Assembly (NCBI GenBank): GCA_964244585.1
Contig: CAXTJM010000001.1
Coordinates: forward strand, 124,001 to 188,000
Origin: LMUY01 sp964244585
GTDB taxonomy: Bacteria > Pseudomonadota > Alphaproteobacteria > Acetobacterales > Acetobacteraceae
Length of the DNA stretch: 64,000 nucleotides
Direction: 5' to 3'
Position numbers and translations under genes: made by a program
The notes under the pieces: generated by a model
Databases searched by the model: none
What the model saw: only the letters and a program-made list of their open reading frames with translations
What the model was told of the DNA's origin: nothing
Shown: positions 33,343-41,337 of the stretch, piece by piece
Layout of the letters: every line of letters begins with the position of its first letter
Position numbering within the stretch: the stretch's first letter is position 1

Positions 33343-33783
33343 TCAGTGCGACGGCCGCGCCAGGCCGACCTGGATCACGTCGCCGGCCGCCAGGACGGTG
33401 GCGGCCGCATCGTCGAAGGTCGGGAACGCCCGGAGCTGCTGCGGCTTGAAGTCGACGATCTCCATATACGGGCCGAGCAGGACCATGGCGTCCACCGGCA
33501 CGGCGATCGGCCGCGCGAAGAAGCCCAGGATCCCGCCGTACCTCACCACCACCTTGACCTGCCCGTCGGCCGACCGCACCACGCGATCCACGAACCCCAG
33601 GGTCGGCTGGCTTTCCAGCGGCTGCAGCACCCGTTCGCCCAGCAGCATCCCCACGCTCACCGGTTGCGGAAACCGCCTGGCAGCGGCCTCGGCCAGGCTC
33701 ATCCCCGGCGCGGCCGGCTGCTGCGCCCGGGCCACGCCGCCCCCCAGGGCGACGGCGATGAGGATGGCAGGGGACATCCTCAT
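33343..33783 (-). CDS. Exported PRC-barrel-like protein
   Basis: This 146-residue protein has a signal peptide (1-20, ending ARAQ). The mature part contains LGFVDRVVRSADGQVKVVVRYGGILGFFARPIAVPVDAMVLLGPYMEIVD, whose strand pattern and G-F-V-x-x-V opening resemble PRC-barrel domains. It may act as a periplasmic binding or scaffold protein. It is transcribed toward the MBL gene but with a 95-bp gap. Confidence 0.55.
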   Translation of the reverse strand: MRMSPAILIAVALGGGVARAQQPAAPGMSLAEAAARRFPQPVSVGMLLGERVLQPLESQPTLGFVDRVVRSADGQVKVVVRYGGILGFFARPIAVPVDAMVLLGPYMEIVDFKPQQLRAFPTFDDAAATVLAAGDVIQVGLARPSH

Positions 33784-33948
33784 CGGAGCCTATTCTTCGT
33801 CGGGTCTGTCATGCGCCCGGCGTAGGGCCAACGCCCTCCGCCCGCAACCGGACCTTTGACCGTGGAGACCATGCCAAGCGGGCATTGGCCGGCCGGGCGA
33901 TTATCGGCCAGGATAGCGTCCAGCTTTACCAAGGCGTCGGGAGGCGGG

Positions 33949-34599
33949 ATGGACATCGTCGTGGACCAATCGGCCGGCCAGGGGCGGCGGCTGCATCCAT
34001 GGCCGATCCGGATCATGCATTGGACGAACGCCGTGGCGATGATCGTCATGATCACCTCGGGCTGGGGCATCTACGACGACGACGTGATCATCGGGGGCCT
34101 GCATTTCGCCCATGACCTTCGTTTGGGCAGTTGGGCCGCGGAGAGCCTGCTGTGGCATTTCGCCGGCATGTGGCTGTTGGTGCTGAACGGCCTGGCCTAC
34201 CTGGTCTACGGATCCGCCACCGGGCGCCTGCGGGAGCGGCTGCTGCCGATCCGCCTGGGCGAGGTGATCCAGACCGTGCGCGACACGCTGCATCTGCACA
34301 TCGCGCATGACGACCTGACGACGTACAACGCCGTGCAGAAGCTGCTTTACATCATCGTCATCCTGGCCGGTATCTCGCAGGTGGTCACCGGGCTGGCGAT
34401 CTGGAAGCCGATCCAGTTCTCCGGCCTGGTCGCGCTGCTGGGCGGCTTCCAGTTCGCCCGCATCGTGCACTTCACCGGGATGGCTGTCATCGTGGGGTTC
34501 CTCGTCATCCACGTCGCCCTGGCGCTGCTGGTGCCGCAAACCCTGGTCGCGATGCTGACGGGCGGCCCGCGGCTGGGCCGGCGCGAGGGCCGGACGTGA
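33949..34599 (+). CDS. Membrane cytochrome b (b561/Ni,Fe-hydrogenase b-type)
   Basis: This 216-residue protein has four membrane helices and paired histidines for two b hemes: H24 (RIMHWTNA), H70 (LLWHFAGM), plus a third helix pair HFTGMAVIVGFLVIHVAL near 175-195. It resembles the YedZ/b561-like cytochrome b group that passes quinol electrons to exported molybdoenzymes. GTGA overlap with the next gene, a molybdoenzyme, makes it that enzyme's likely electron partner. ATG 33949 follows GGGAGG. Confidence 0.85.
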   Translation: MDIVVDQSAGQGRRLHPWPIRIMHWTNAVAMIVMITSGWGIYDDDVIIGGLHFAHDLRLGSWAAESLLWHFAGMWLLVLNGLAYLVYGSATGRLRERLLPIRLGEVIQTVRDTLHLHIAHDDLTTYNAVQKLLYIIVILAGISQVVTGLAIWKPIQFSGLVALLGGFQFARIVHFTGMAVIVGFLVIHVALALLVPQTLVAMLTGGPRLGRREGRT

Positions 34600-35369
34600 A
34601 CTCCCTGTTCCGTCCGGCCAGGCGGCCGGACCCGGCGATCCTGGACGACCACCGTCCGCTGATCCGCTCGCTGCAACGGCGCGGCCTGCTGCGCGGCAGC
34701 CTCTCGCTCGGCGCGCTGACGATGCTGACAGGGTGCGACGTCCACACGCCGCACGCGGTAGAGACGGCGTTGCGCAGCATTTCAGCCTTCAACGACTGGG
34801 TGCAGGCGCTGATCTTCGACCCGGACAAGCTGGCGCCGACCTACCCCGAGGCGCTGGTGCAGAAGCCGCCCCGCTTCAACGCCTATTACGACATTTCCGA
34901 CGTGAAGCCGGTGGACGGCAAGGGCTGGAGGCTGGAGGTCGCCGGGCTGGTCACCGAGACGCGGCCGTGGACGGTGCAGGACATCGCGGCCCTGCCACAG
35001 CGCGAGGAGATCATCCGCCACGTCTGCGTCGAAGGCTGGGACTATATCGGCCAGTGGTCCGGGGTCGTGCTGCGCACCTTCCTGGAACGCGTCGGCGCCG
35101 ATCTGAGCGCGAAATACGTCTCGTTCAGGACGGCGGACGACTACCCGAGCAGCATCGACATGGCGACCGCGCTGCACCCGCAAACCCTGCTGGCGACGCA
35201 GTATGCGCGGGAGACGTTGCCCGACCCGTTCGGCTATCCCCTGCGGCTGCGCACGTCGACCAAGCTCGGCTTCAAGAACCCCAAATGGATCACCGCGATC
35301 GAGGTGACGAACAGCTACCCCGGCGGCTATTGGGAAAACCTCGGCTTCAACTGGTTCAGCGGCATCTGA
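34596..35369 (+). CDS. Exported molybdopterin-dependent oxidoreductase (sulfite-oxidase/MsrP-like lipoprotein)
   Basis: This 257-residue enzyme has a twin-arginine signal (SLQRRGLLRG, R28-R29) and a lipobox ending at C47 (LTGC), so it is exported folded and lipid-anchored. The conserved Mo-binding cysteine is C144 in RHVCVEGWDYIGQW. The sequence resembles SUOX/MsrP-type proteins, which reduce protein methionine sulfoxide or oxidise sulfite or similar compounds, but it is not a clear MsrP. Its partner cytochrome b is encoded immediately before it with a 4-nt overlap. Confidence 0.85.
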   Translation: MNSLFRPARRPDPAILDDHRPLIRSLQRRGLLRGSLSLGALTMLTGCDVHTPHAVETALRSISAFNDWVQALIFDPDKLAPTYPEALVQKPPRFNAYYDISDVKPVDGKGWRLEVAGLVTETRPWTVQDIAALPQREEIIRHVCVEGWDYIGQWSGVVLRTFLERVGADLSAKYVSFRTADDYPSSIDMATALHPQTLLATQYARETLPDPFGYPLRLRTSTKLGFKNPKWITAIEVTNSYPGGYWENLGFNWFSGI

Positions 35370-35431
35370 CCCGGCCCGCCGATGTCCCTCACAGACATGC
35401 CGCACCGGCTGCGCACCACACGCACCGCCGA

Positions 35432-35998
35432 CTAGGCGCCGTCCGTTCCGATGGCCAGAAGCGTCCAGCGGCCTGCCTGGCCGCGAAGCCGGACCCGGCA
35501 CAACGGTGCGATGTCGATCCGCCAGAACGACCCCGGCGGCGCAGCCAGCGCCAGCAGGATCGCCGCGCGGATCACGGACGGGTGGGTCACCGCCACCAGG
35601 CGGCCCTCCTGCCGCCCGACCTCCTGGAGCCAGGGTGCGATCCGGCCGAGCAAGTCCGCGACCGACTCGCCGCCATGCGGAGCGGCCGAGGCATCGGTGA
35701 GCCACGCCGCGACGGCCTCGGGCGCTGCCGCCTGCACTGTCGCCATGGTATGGCCCGACCAGGCGCCGAAATCGATGTCCCGCAGGGCGGTTTCGACCAC
35801 GGCGTCGAGCTGCAAGGCGGATGCGGTCTGCCTGGCCCGCAAGGCCGGGCTGGTCCAGGCGCGATCAACGCGGCGCAGCGCGGCGGCGGCGGCGGTTTTG
35901 GCGTGGCCCTGCGCATCGAGCGGCTCGTCCGACGGGAACGCCGCGTCCCGCACGGCTCGGGTGGCGGCATGGGCGATCAGCGTCAAGTGCGCGGTCAT
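35432..35998 (-). CDS. Histidine-phosphatase-like protein with altered RHG motif
   Basis: This 188-residue protein has the phosphoglycerate-mutase-like fold: LIAHAATRAVRD at the N-terminus in place of the RHG motif (the arginine and glycine are both alanine, H10 kept), SPALRARQTA, and VAVTHPSVIRA with H139. It may retain weak or altered phosphatase activity. It diverges from the B12-riboswitch-controlled cbtBA genes, a neighbour I recall for such proteins, and could act in cobamide metabolism (CobC-like). Its function remains uncertain. Confidence 0.75.
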   Translation of the reverse strand: MTAHLTLIAHAATRAVRDAAFPSDEPLDAQGHAKTAAAAALRRVDRAWTSPALRARQTASALQLDAVVETALRDIDFGAWSGHTMATVQAAAPEAVAAWLTDASAAPHGGESVADLLGRIAPWLQEVGRQEGRLVAVTHPSVIRAAILLALAAPPGSFWRIDIAPLCRVRLRGQAGRWTLLAIGTDGA

Positions 35999-36023
35999 GC
36001 ATCGGATCCGTTTGACAGGGACG

Positions 36024-36137
36024 CAGGCGGCTCGTACCTGGAAGATGCCATGGTTGCGGAAGCCGGTGGAATTCCGGCACGGTCGCGCCACTGTAATCGG
36101 CTGCATCAGCAGGCCGAAAGTCAGACCCTGCCATGGC
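36024..36137 (+). promoter_or_regulatory. Cobalamin (B12) riboswitch aptamer
   Basis: The conserved core is plain: GGAAGCCGGTG at 36057-36068, GCCACTGT at 36087-36094 and the B12 box AGTCAGACCCTGCC at 36119-36132. The outer stem closes perfectly as GCCATGG (36047-36053) with CCATGGC (36131-36137). A TTGACA (36012-36017) 17 bp ahead of a weak -10 (36035-36040) may be the promoter, starting the transcript near the aptamer. Adenosylcobalamin binding would repress the cobalt-uptake genes downstream. Confidence 0.93.
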
Positions 36138-36153
36138 GCTGGTGCAACCCGAC

Positions 36154-36170
36154 CGGGACGCGTTATCCCG
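36154..36170 (+). promoter_or_regulatory. Expression-platform hairpin before cbtB
   Basis: CGGGA (36154-36158) pairs with TCCCG (36166-36170) around a 7-nt loop, and the ribosome site AGGAG (36171-36175) follows directly. This is the place for a hairpin that could stack on or hide the Shine-Dalgarno region when the riboswitch is bound. Translational control is inferred; no T-tract is present. Confidence 0.55.
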
Positions 36171-36184
36171 AGGAGACCTGAGCG

Positions 36185-36391
36185 ATGTCCGCTTCCCAGT
36201 TCGCCCGTTTGCCCACCGTCGCGCCGATCCCGATCCGCGAAATCCTGCCTTGGGCGGTGTTCGCCGCATTGGCGCTGCTCGCGATCTACTTCGTCGGCGC
36301 CGAGGAGGGGGCCACCGCCCTGATCCCCGGCATGTACGTGCACGAATTCGTGCATGACGGACGCCATCTGCTCGGCTTTCCTTGCCACTGA
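36185..36391 (+). CDS. cbtB: Cobalt transporter subunit CbtB
   Basis: This 68-residue protein has one membrane helix (WAVFAALALLAIYFVG, about 24-39) and a His-rich end, MYVHEFVHDGRHLLGFPCH, that fits the CbtB family's metal-binding tail. It works with CbtA, encoded next, in cobalt uptake for cobalamin synthesis. ATG 36185 follows AGGAG and lies under the B12 riboswitch. Confidence 0.93.
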   Translation: MSASQFARLPTVAPIPIREILPWAVFAALALLAIYFVGAEEGATALIPGMYVHEFVHDGRHLLGFPCH

Positions 36392-36409
36392 CCGCAAGGC
36401 GCGCCCTTG

Positions 36410-37177
36410 ATGGTCAGGACACTCCTCATCCGCGGCATGCTGGTAGGGCTGCTCGCCGGCGTTCTCGTCTTCGGCTTCGGCAAGGTCTTCGGCGAACCGC
36501 AAGTCGATCGCGCGATCGGCTTCGAGACGGCGATGGACGAGGCCAAGGCGAAGGCCGAAGAGGCGCGCGGCATCCATGCCGAGCCGGAACCGGAACTGGT
36601 GAGCCGCTCGGTGCAGGCCGGGGTTGGACTGTTCACCGGCGTGATGGTGTATGCCACGGCGTTCGGCGGCCTGTTCGCGTTGGTGTTCGCCGTCGCGGAC
36701 CGGCGGGCGGTCGATGCCGGGCCCCGCGCCGCCTCCGCCCTGTTGGCCGGCGCCGGGTTCGTCGCTGTCTACGTGGTGCCGGACCTGAAATATCCCGCAA
36801 ACCCGCCATCGGTCGGTGAGCCGGAGACGATCGGCCAACGCACGGCGTTGTACTTCATCATGCTGGCGGTGTCGGTGGCCGCCATGGTCGGGGCCGCGAT
36901 GCTGCGCAGGCGCCTGGCCGCACGGCACGGTGGATGGAACGCGGCGCTGGTCGCCTGCGGCAGCTACGTCGCCGCGGTGGTCCTTGCGGGCTTCATCCTG
37001 CCAGCCATCGACGAGGTGCCGGATGATTTCCCGGCCGTGGTCCTATGGCACTTCCGGGTCGCGTCGTTCGGCATGCAGCTGGTCCTGTGGACGGTCCTGG
37101 GCCTGGTCTTCGGCGCCTTGACGGAGCATGCGTCCAGGGCGCGCTGGGCCGCGACCCGCCTGGTCCAGCGCGGCTGA
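36410..37177 (+). CDS. cbtA: Cobalt transporter subunit CbtA
   Basis: This 255-residue protein has about six membrane helices, beginning LLIRGMLVGLLAGVLVFGFG, and a family VYVVPDLKYPANPPSVGEPETIGQRT loop near 123-148. CbtA and CbtB form a predicted cobalt importer. ATG 36410 is chosen over a TTG 3 nt upstream. It lies 18 nt after cbtB in the same riboswitch-controlled transcript. Confidence 0.92.
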   Translation: MVRTLLIRGMLVGLLAGVLVFGFGKVFGEPQVDRAIGFETAMDEAKAKAEEARGIHAEPEPELVSRSVQAGVGLFTGVMVYATAFGGLFALVFAVADRRAVDAGPRAASALLAGAGFVAVYVVPDLKYPANPPSVGEPETIGQRTALYFIMLAVSVAAMVGAAMLRRRLAARHGGWNAALVACGSYVAAVVLAGFILPAIDEVPDDFPAVVLWHFRVASFGMQLVLWTVLGLVFGALTEHASRARWAATRLVQRG

Positions 37178-37189
37178 GCCCGCCGCCGC

Positions 37190-37822
37190 TCAGGCACCAG
37201 CCTGGGCTGCCGCGAGATCCTTGTCCTTGGCGGCGGCGCGCTGCATCGCCGGCCTAGCCGCGATGCAGGCGATGTAGTCACGGATGACCGGGTGCTCCGG
37301 CACCAGTTTGAACTGCGTGGTCCAGGCCAGCGCGCCGCCCCATAGCACGTCGGCGGCGGAAAACGTGCTGCCCAGCAGGTAGGGACCGGGTTGCAGCCCG
37401 GCAACCAGCATGTCGATCACCTCCTGATGCGATCCGTAGGGACTCATCGCGCGCATGCCCGGCTCGTGGCCGCGGGCCTTGTCCACCACCGCGGGTTCGA
37501 AGGCGGCGGCATAGAACACCATCCAGCGGAGATAGGGGCCGCGGAGCTGGTCCTGCAGCCCCGGCGCCAGGCCGGCGGCGGGAAATAGATCGGCCAGATG
37601 GAGGAAGATCGCCACCTGCTCCGTCACGATGGCCGACCCGTCCTGCAAGGCCGGAACCTTGCCCAGCGGGTTGATCGCCAGGAAGTCAGGCGCACGCTGC
37701 TCGTCCTTGCCGCGATCCAGGACGTGCAGCGTGTACGGCGCACCCAGCTCCTCGAGCAGCGCCAGCACGCCACTCGACCGCGTGTGCGGGGCGTGGAACA
37801 GCGTGATGGGACGTTCCGTCAT
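37190..37822 (-). CDS. Glutathione S-transferase family protein
   Basis: This 210-residue protein has the N-terminal thioredoxin-fold glutathione domain ITLFHAPHTRSSGVLALLEELG with a PLGKVPALQDG cis-proline loop and a C-terminal helical domain (about 90-205). The active-site residue is probably serine near position 16-17. It is transcribed away from the FAD oxidase gene, toward cbtA. Detoxification or isomerase role cannot be separated. Confidence 0.92.
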   Translation of the reverse strand: MTERPITLFHAPHTRSSGVLALLEELGAPYTLHVLDRGKDEQRAPDFLAINPLGKVPALQDGSAIVTEQVAIFLHLADLFPAAGLAPGLQDQLRGPYLRWMVFYAAAFEPAVVDKARGHEPGMRAMSPYGSHQEVIDMLVAGLQPGPYLLGSTFSAADVLWGGALAWTTQFKLVPEHPVIRDYIACIAARPAMQRAAAKDKDLAAAQAGA

Positions 37823-37947
37823 TGATCCCTCCGGTCGAGGCGCCACCTTGACAGGCTGACGCACCGGCGGCGAGTCCGCGGCTGGTGGCCGGTGATTGCC
37901 GACCGGCCGGGTTCGATGCCAGATGGCGGCGCGCCAAGGAGGATGGG

Positions 37948-39369
37948 ATGCCCGATCTGCCAATGCCGTCTCCTGCGATGGGGGAGTTGTCGGCCCTGCT
38001 CGGACCCCGCGGCCTGTTGATGGACGGGGTGGATACCGGGGCAGCCGGGCAGGATTGGCGGCGGCTGTACAACCACCCTCCCCTCGCCGTGCTGCGCCCG
38101 GCGGATACGGCGGCGTTGGCCGCTGCCGTGGGCGTCTGCGTGTCGCACGGCATCGCCATGACGCCGCAGGGCGGCAATACCAGCATGGTGGGCGGCGGCG
38201 TACCGAACGGACCCGGGCAGGTCGTGATCAGCCTCGCGCGGATGAACCGCATCCGGGCGGTCGATCCGGTCGACCTGACCATGACCCTGGAGGCCGGCGT
38301 CACGTTGAAGGCGGCACAGGACGCAGCGGTGGCGGCGGATTGCCTGCTGCCGCTGTCCATCTCCTCCGAAGGCACGGCACAGATCGGCGGAGTGCTGGCC
38401 ACGAATGCCGGCGGCAACAACACCGTGCGCTACGGCAATGCGCGCGACCTGGTGCTGGGGCTGGAGGCCGTGCTGCCGGACGGCACGGTGTGGACCGGCC
38501 TGCGCCGGCTGCGCAAGGACAATACCGGGTACTGCCTACGCCAGCTCCTGGTCGGGGCGGAGGGCACGCTCGGCATCATCACGGCCGCGGTGCTGAAGCT
38601 GGCGCCCGCCGTGCGGCAGCGCGAGGTGGCGCTCTGCGCCGTACCCTCGACCGAGGCCGCGCTGGCGCTGTTCGCCCGTTTCCAGCGGCATGACCCGGCC
38701 GCGTTGCAGGCCTTCGAATACATGGGCGGCCCCGGCATGGACCTGGTGCTGCGGCACATTCCGGGGGCCGTGCTGCCGATTGCCCCGGCCCCGCACTACA
38801 CTCTCGTCGACCTGGCGACCCCGCGGCAGGGCGATGACCTGCGCGGCTCGCTGGAAACGGTGCTGGAAGCAACCCTGGAAGACGGCACAGTGACGGACGC
38901 CGCGATCGCCACCAGCGACGCGCAACGCCTGGCGATCTGGAAGCTGCGGGAGGAGCATGCCGAGGCGCAGAAGCGGGAGGGAGCGTCGGTGAAGAACGAC
39001 GTGTCCGTGCCGGTATCCCATGTGCCGGAGCTGTTGCGCCGCGGCGAGGCCGCCGTGGCCGCGTTGATCCCCGGCGTGCGCTGCGTCGCCTTCGGCCATA
39101 TCGGCGACGGCAACATCCACTTCAATTTCGAGCAGCCCGTGGCCATGGATGGCGCTGCCTTCCTCGCCCGCGACCACGAGATCATGGATGCGGTGGGCGC
39201 GATCGTGCGCGAGCTGGACGGATCCTTCTCCGCCGAGCACGGCGTGGGGCAGCTCAAGCCCTACATGATGCCAGGCTGGCGCGGCGGGGCGGAGTTGGAG
39301 GCCATGCGCCGCATCAAGGCGGCGCTGGACCCGGCGGGACTGATGAACCCGGGCAAGGTCCTGCCTTGA
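37948..39369 (+). CDS. FAD-linked 2-hydroxyacid oxidase/dehydrogenase, GlcD type
   Basis: This 473-residue flavoprotein has a PCMH-type FAD-binding domain (about 45-220) with TPQGGNTSMVGGGVP, ISSEGTAQIGGVLATNAGGNN and VGAEGTLGIIT, then the C-terminal oxidase domain with FGHIGDGNIHFNF and SAEHGVGQLKPYM. Members oxidise D-lactate, glycolate or D-2-hydroxyglutarate. AAGGAGG precedes ATG 37948. The downstream secreted protein overlaps it by 1 nt and the CoA ester lyase follows. Confidence 0.93.
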   Translation: MPDLPMPSPAMGELSALLGPRGLLMDGVDTGAAGQDWRRLYNHPPLAVLRPADTAALAAAVGVCVSHGIAMTPQGGNTSMVGGGVPNGPGQVVISLARMNRIRAVDPVDLTMTLEAGVTLKAAQDAAVAADCLLPLSISSEGTAQIGGVLATNAGGNNTVRYGNARDLVLGLEAVLPDGTVWTGLRRLRKDNTGYCLRQLLVGAEGTLGIITAAVLKLAPAVRQREVALCAVPSTEAALALFARFQRHDPAALQAFEYMGGPGMDLVLRHIPGAVLPIAPAPHYTLVDLATPRQGDDLRGSLETVLEATLEDGTVTDAAIATSDAQRLAIWKLREEHAEAQKREGASVKNDVSVPVSHVPELLRRGEAAVAALIPGVRCVAFGHIGDGNIHFNFEQPVAMDGAAFLARDHEIMDAVGAIVRELDGSFSAEHGVGQLKPYMMPGWRGGAELEAMRRIKAALDPAGLMNPGKVLP

Positions 39370-40415
39370 TGCCGAGGGCGGCATCCACCTTCGCGCGATG
39401 GCTCGCCATCGCCGTGGCATTGGCAGGAACCATGACCGCCGGCCCGGCTGCCGCGCAGGCGCAGGCTGGCCCGTCGGCTGCCTGGCGGACTGCGTGGGAC
39501 TTCCTGGTCGAGAGCGTCTGCGTCGATGCGCGCAACCATGTTCTCGTCGGGGTCAGCCCGCTGGATGGACCGGCCCGTTGCGTGAGGCAGCGCAAGCTCG
39601 GTTTCGGGGAATTGCTGCCGTACCGGCGGCGCGATTGGGCCGACCTGAATGATCGCGGCCGGTTTCCGGATGGCTATCAGCAGAGCGATTCGGTGCCGGT
39701 TCTCACCACGCTCGGGCCCGCCGTGGTGCAGGCGACCGATTTCGGCGACCCGCCCCGCCAGTTCGGCCAGTTCGAGACCGGCGATGGCGGCCAAGTGGTG
39801 TTCTTCACGCCGGACTCCGCCTCCATCGGCCTCACCGAGGATGGGGCCGGCGGATTGCAGTTCTTCATCGGCTCGCACTGCACGCCGGTCGATGCCTGGG
39901 TGCTCGTCGACAACGGCTTCGCCACCCAGCCAGCGGGGCAGACGGTCGCGCGCATCACGCGACGGCAGACAGCCTGTCCGGACCGCCTCGGCTATGCGTT
40001 CACCCGGTGGTCGATCCAGCCGGTCACCTTCCGCTACAAGGCGGGCGGCAAGCCCGGCCAGGTCGCGCTGTCGACCCTGGTGAGCGACCATTTCGGCGGC
40101 CACAGCGTCGATGCCGCGGGCAATCTGGAGCGGATGTACTTCACCCGCGAACTCGGCTACACCCGGTGGGAGCGCTGGCAGAACCTGTCCCGGCAGGATC
40201 GCCCCGGCGATCGGCGCCTGGCCGCCTCCATGGCGGCGAACGAGCGCTGCGCGCCGGAAGTGGGATCGCCCTCGACGGAGAGCAATTGGGTGATGGTGGA
40301 TTGCCGGGAATGGACCCAAATGGTCCCTCCGCTTGCGCCAGGCGGCGACCGGCCGGATTTCTGGCTGGACCGGCTGCGCGGCTATGCGGAGACGCGGGCG
40401 ATCTTCGCGCCGTAG
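39369..40415 (+). CDS. Exported protein of unknown function
   Basis: This 348-residue protein has a cleavable signal peptide (1-32, AAAQAQA). The mature part is acidic, aromatic-rich and cysteine-containing (six Cys at about 51, 69, 171, 206, 293 and 319), suggesting disulfide-bonded periplasmic folding. TPDSASIGLTEDGAGGLQFFIGSHC is a distinctive centre. ATG 39369 overlaps the FAD oxidase stop (TGATG). No known family is recognised. Confidence 0.8.
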   Translation: MPRAASTFARWLAIAVALAGTMTAGPAAAQAQAGPSAAWRTAWDFLVESVCVDARNHVLVGVSPLDGPARCVRQRKLGFGELLPYRRRDWADLNDRGRFPDGYQQSDSVPVLTTLGPAVVQATDFGDPPRQFGQFETGDGGQVVFFTPDSASIGLTEDGAGGLQFFIGSHCTPVDAWVLVDNGFATQPAGQTVARITRRQTACPDRLGYAFTRWSIQPVTFRYKAGGKPGQVALSTLVSDHFGGHSVDAAGNLERMYFTRELGYTRWERWQNLSRQDRPGDRRLAASMAANERCAPEVGSPSTESNWVMVDCREWTQMVPPLAPGGDRPDFWLDRLRGYAETRAIFAP

Positions 40416-40433
40416 CCTGATGAGGACGCTCCT

Positions 40434-41330
40434 ATGATCCTGCGCTCCATGCTCTTCGTGCCCGGCGACAGCGAACGCAAGCTGGGCAAGGGCGAAGGCT
40501 CTGCGGCGGACGCGCTCATCCTCGACCTGGAGGATTCGGTGGCGCCCGACCGGACCGCACTCGCGCGCGGCCTGGTGCGGGCCTATCTCCACTCCCGGCC
40601 GGACCGCGGCCGGCAGCAGCTTTGGGTGCGGATCAACCCGCTCTCGACCCCGAAGGCCCTGCCCGACCTGGCCGCCATCGTCGGCGGCGGCCCGGACGGC
40701 ATCTTGCTGCCGAAGCCCGACTCCGCGGCCGAGCTGGTGCTGCTGGGCCACTATCTGGCTGCGCTGGAGGCGCGGGAGGATCTGCCGCAGGGCGGCATCC
40801 GCACCATGCCGGTGGCCACGGAAACCGCGCAGGCGGTGTTCACGCTCGGAAGCTATGCCGGCTGCAGCAAGCGACTGGCGGGAATGACATGGGGTGCGGA
40901 GGATCTGTCTGCCGCGCTCGGCGCCAGCACCAACCAGGCGCCCTCTGGCGGCTACGCCTTCACCTACGAGCTTGCCCGCTCGCTGTGCCTCGCCGGCGCG
41001 GTCGCGGCGGAGGTGCAGCCGGTCGACACCCTGTTCGCGAACTTCCACGACATGGCCGGGCTGGCGGAGGATTCGAGGCTGTCCCGCCAGCTCGGCTTCA
41101 CCGGGCGGCTGGCGATCCACCCGGACCAAGTCGACCCGATCAACGCCGCTTACAGCCCGGACGCGGGGGAAGTCGCCTTCGCCCGCCGGGTGGTGGCGGC
41201 GTTCGCCGCCTCGCCCGGCATCGGCGTGGTGGGCCTGGACGGCAAGATGCTCGACATGCCGCATCTGAAGCAGGCGAACCGGCTGCTCGCCATGGCAGAG
41301 CTGATGGCGGCGCGCGCGTCTTCTACGTGA
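40434..41330 (+). CDS. HpcH/HpaI aldolase/citrate lyase beta-like CoA ester lyase
   Basis: This 298-residue TIM-barrel lyase begins RSMLFVPGDSERKLGKG and has ADALILDLEDSVAPDR (metal-binding acidic strand), VRINPL, PVATETAQAV, MTWGAEDLSAALG and AIHPDQV, matching CitE/malyl-CoA lyase-like proteins. It splits or forms beta-hydroxyacyl-CoA esters. It is 18 nt after the exported protein gene and may be in the same operon as the FAD oxidase. Confidence 0.93.
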   Translation: MILRSMLFVPGDSERKLGKGEGSAADALILDLEDSVAPDRTALARGLVRAYLHSRPDRGRQQLWVRINPLSTPKALPDLAAIVGGGPDGILLPKPDSAAELVLLGHYLAALEAREDLPQGGIRTMPVATETAQAVFTLGSYAGCSKRLAGMTWGAEDLSAALGASTNQAPSGGYAFTYELARSLCLAGAVAAEVQPVDTLFANFHDMAGLAEDSRLSRQLGFTGRLAIHPDQVDPINAAYSPDAGEVAFARRVVAAFAASPGIGVVGLDGKMLDMPHLKQANRLLAMAELMAARASST

Positions 41331-41337
41331 CCGGCCC

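Noticed and set aside
35381..35434. 17-codon ATG frame after the molybdoenzyme
   Set aside because: It lacks a ribosome site and any conservation cue, and runs into the histidine-phosphatase-like gene.
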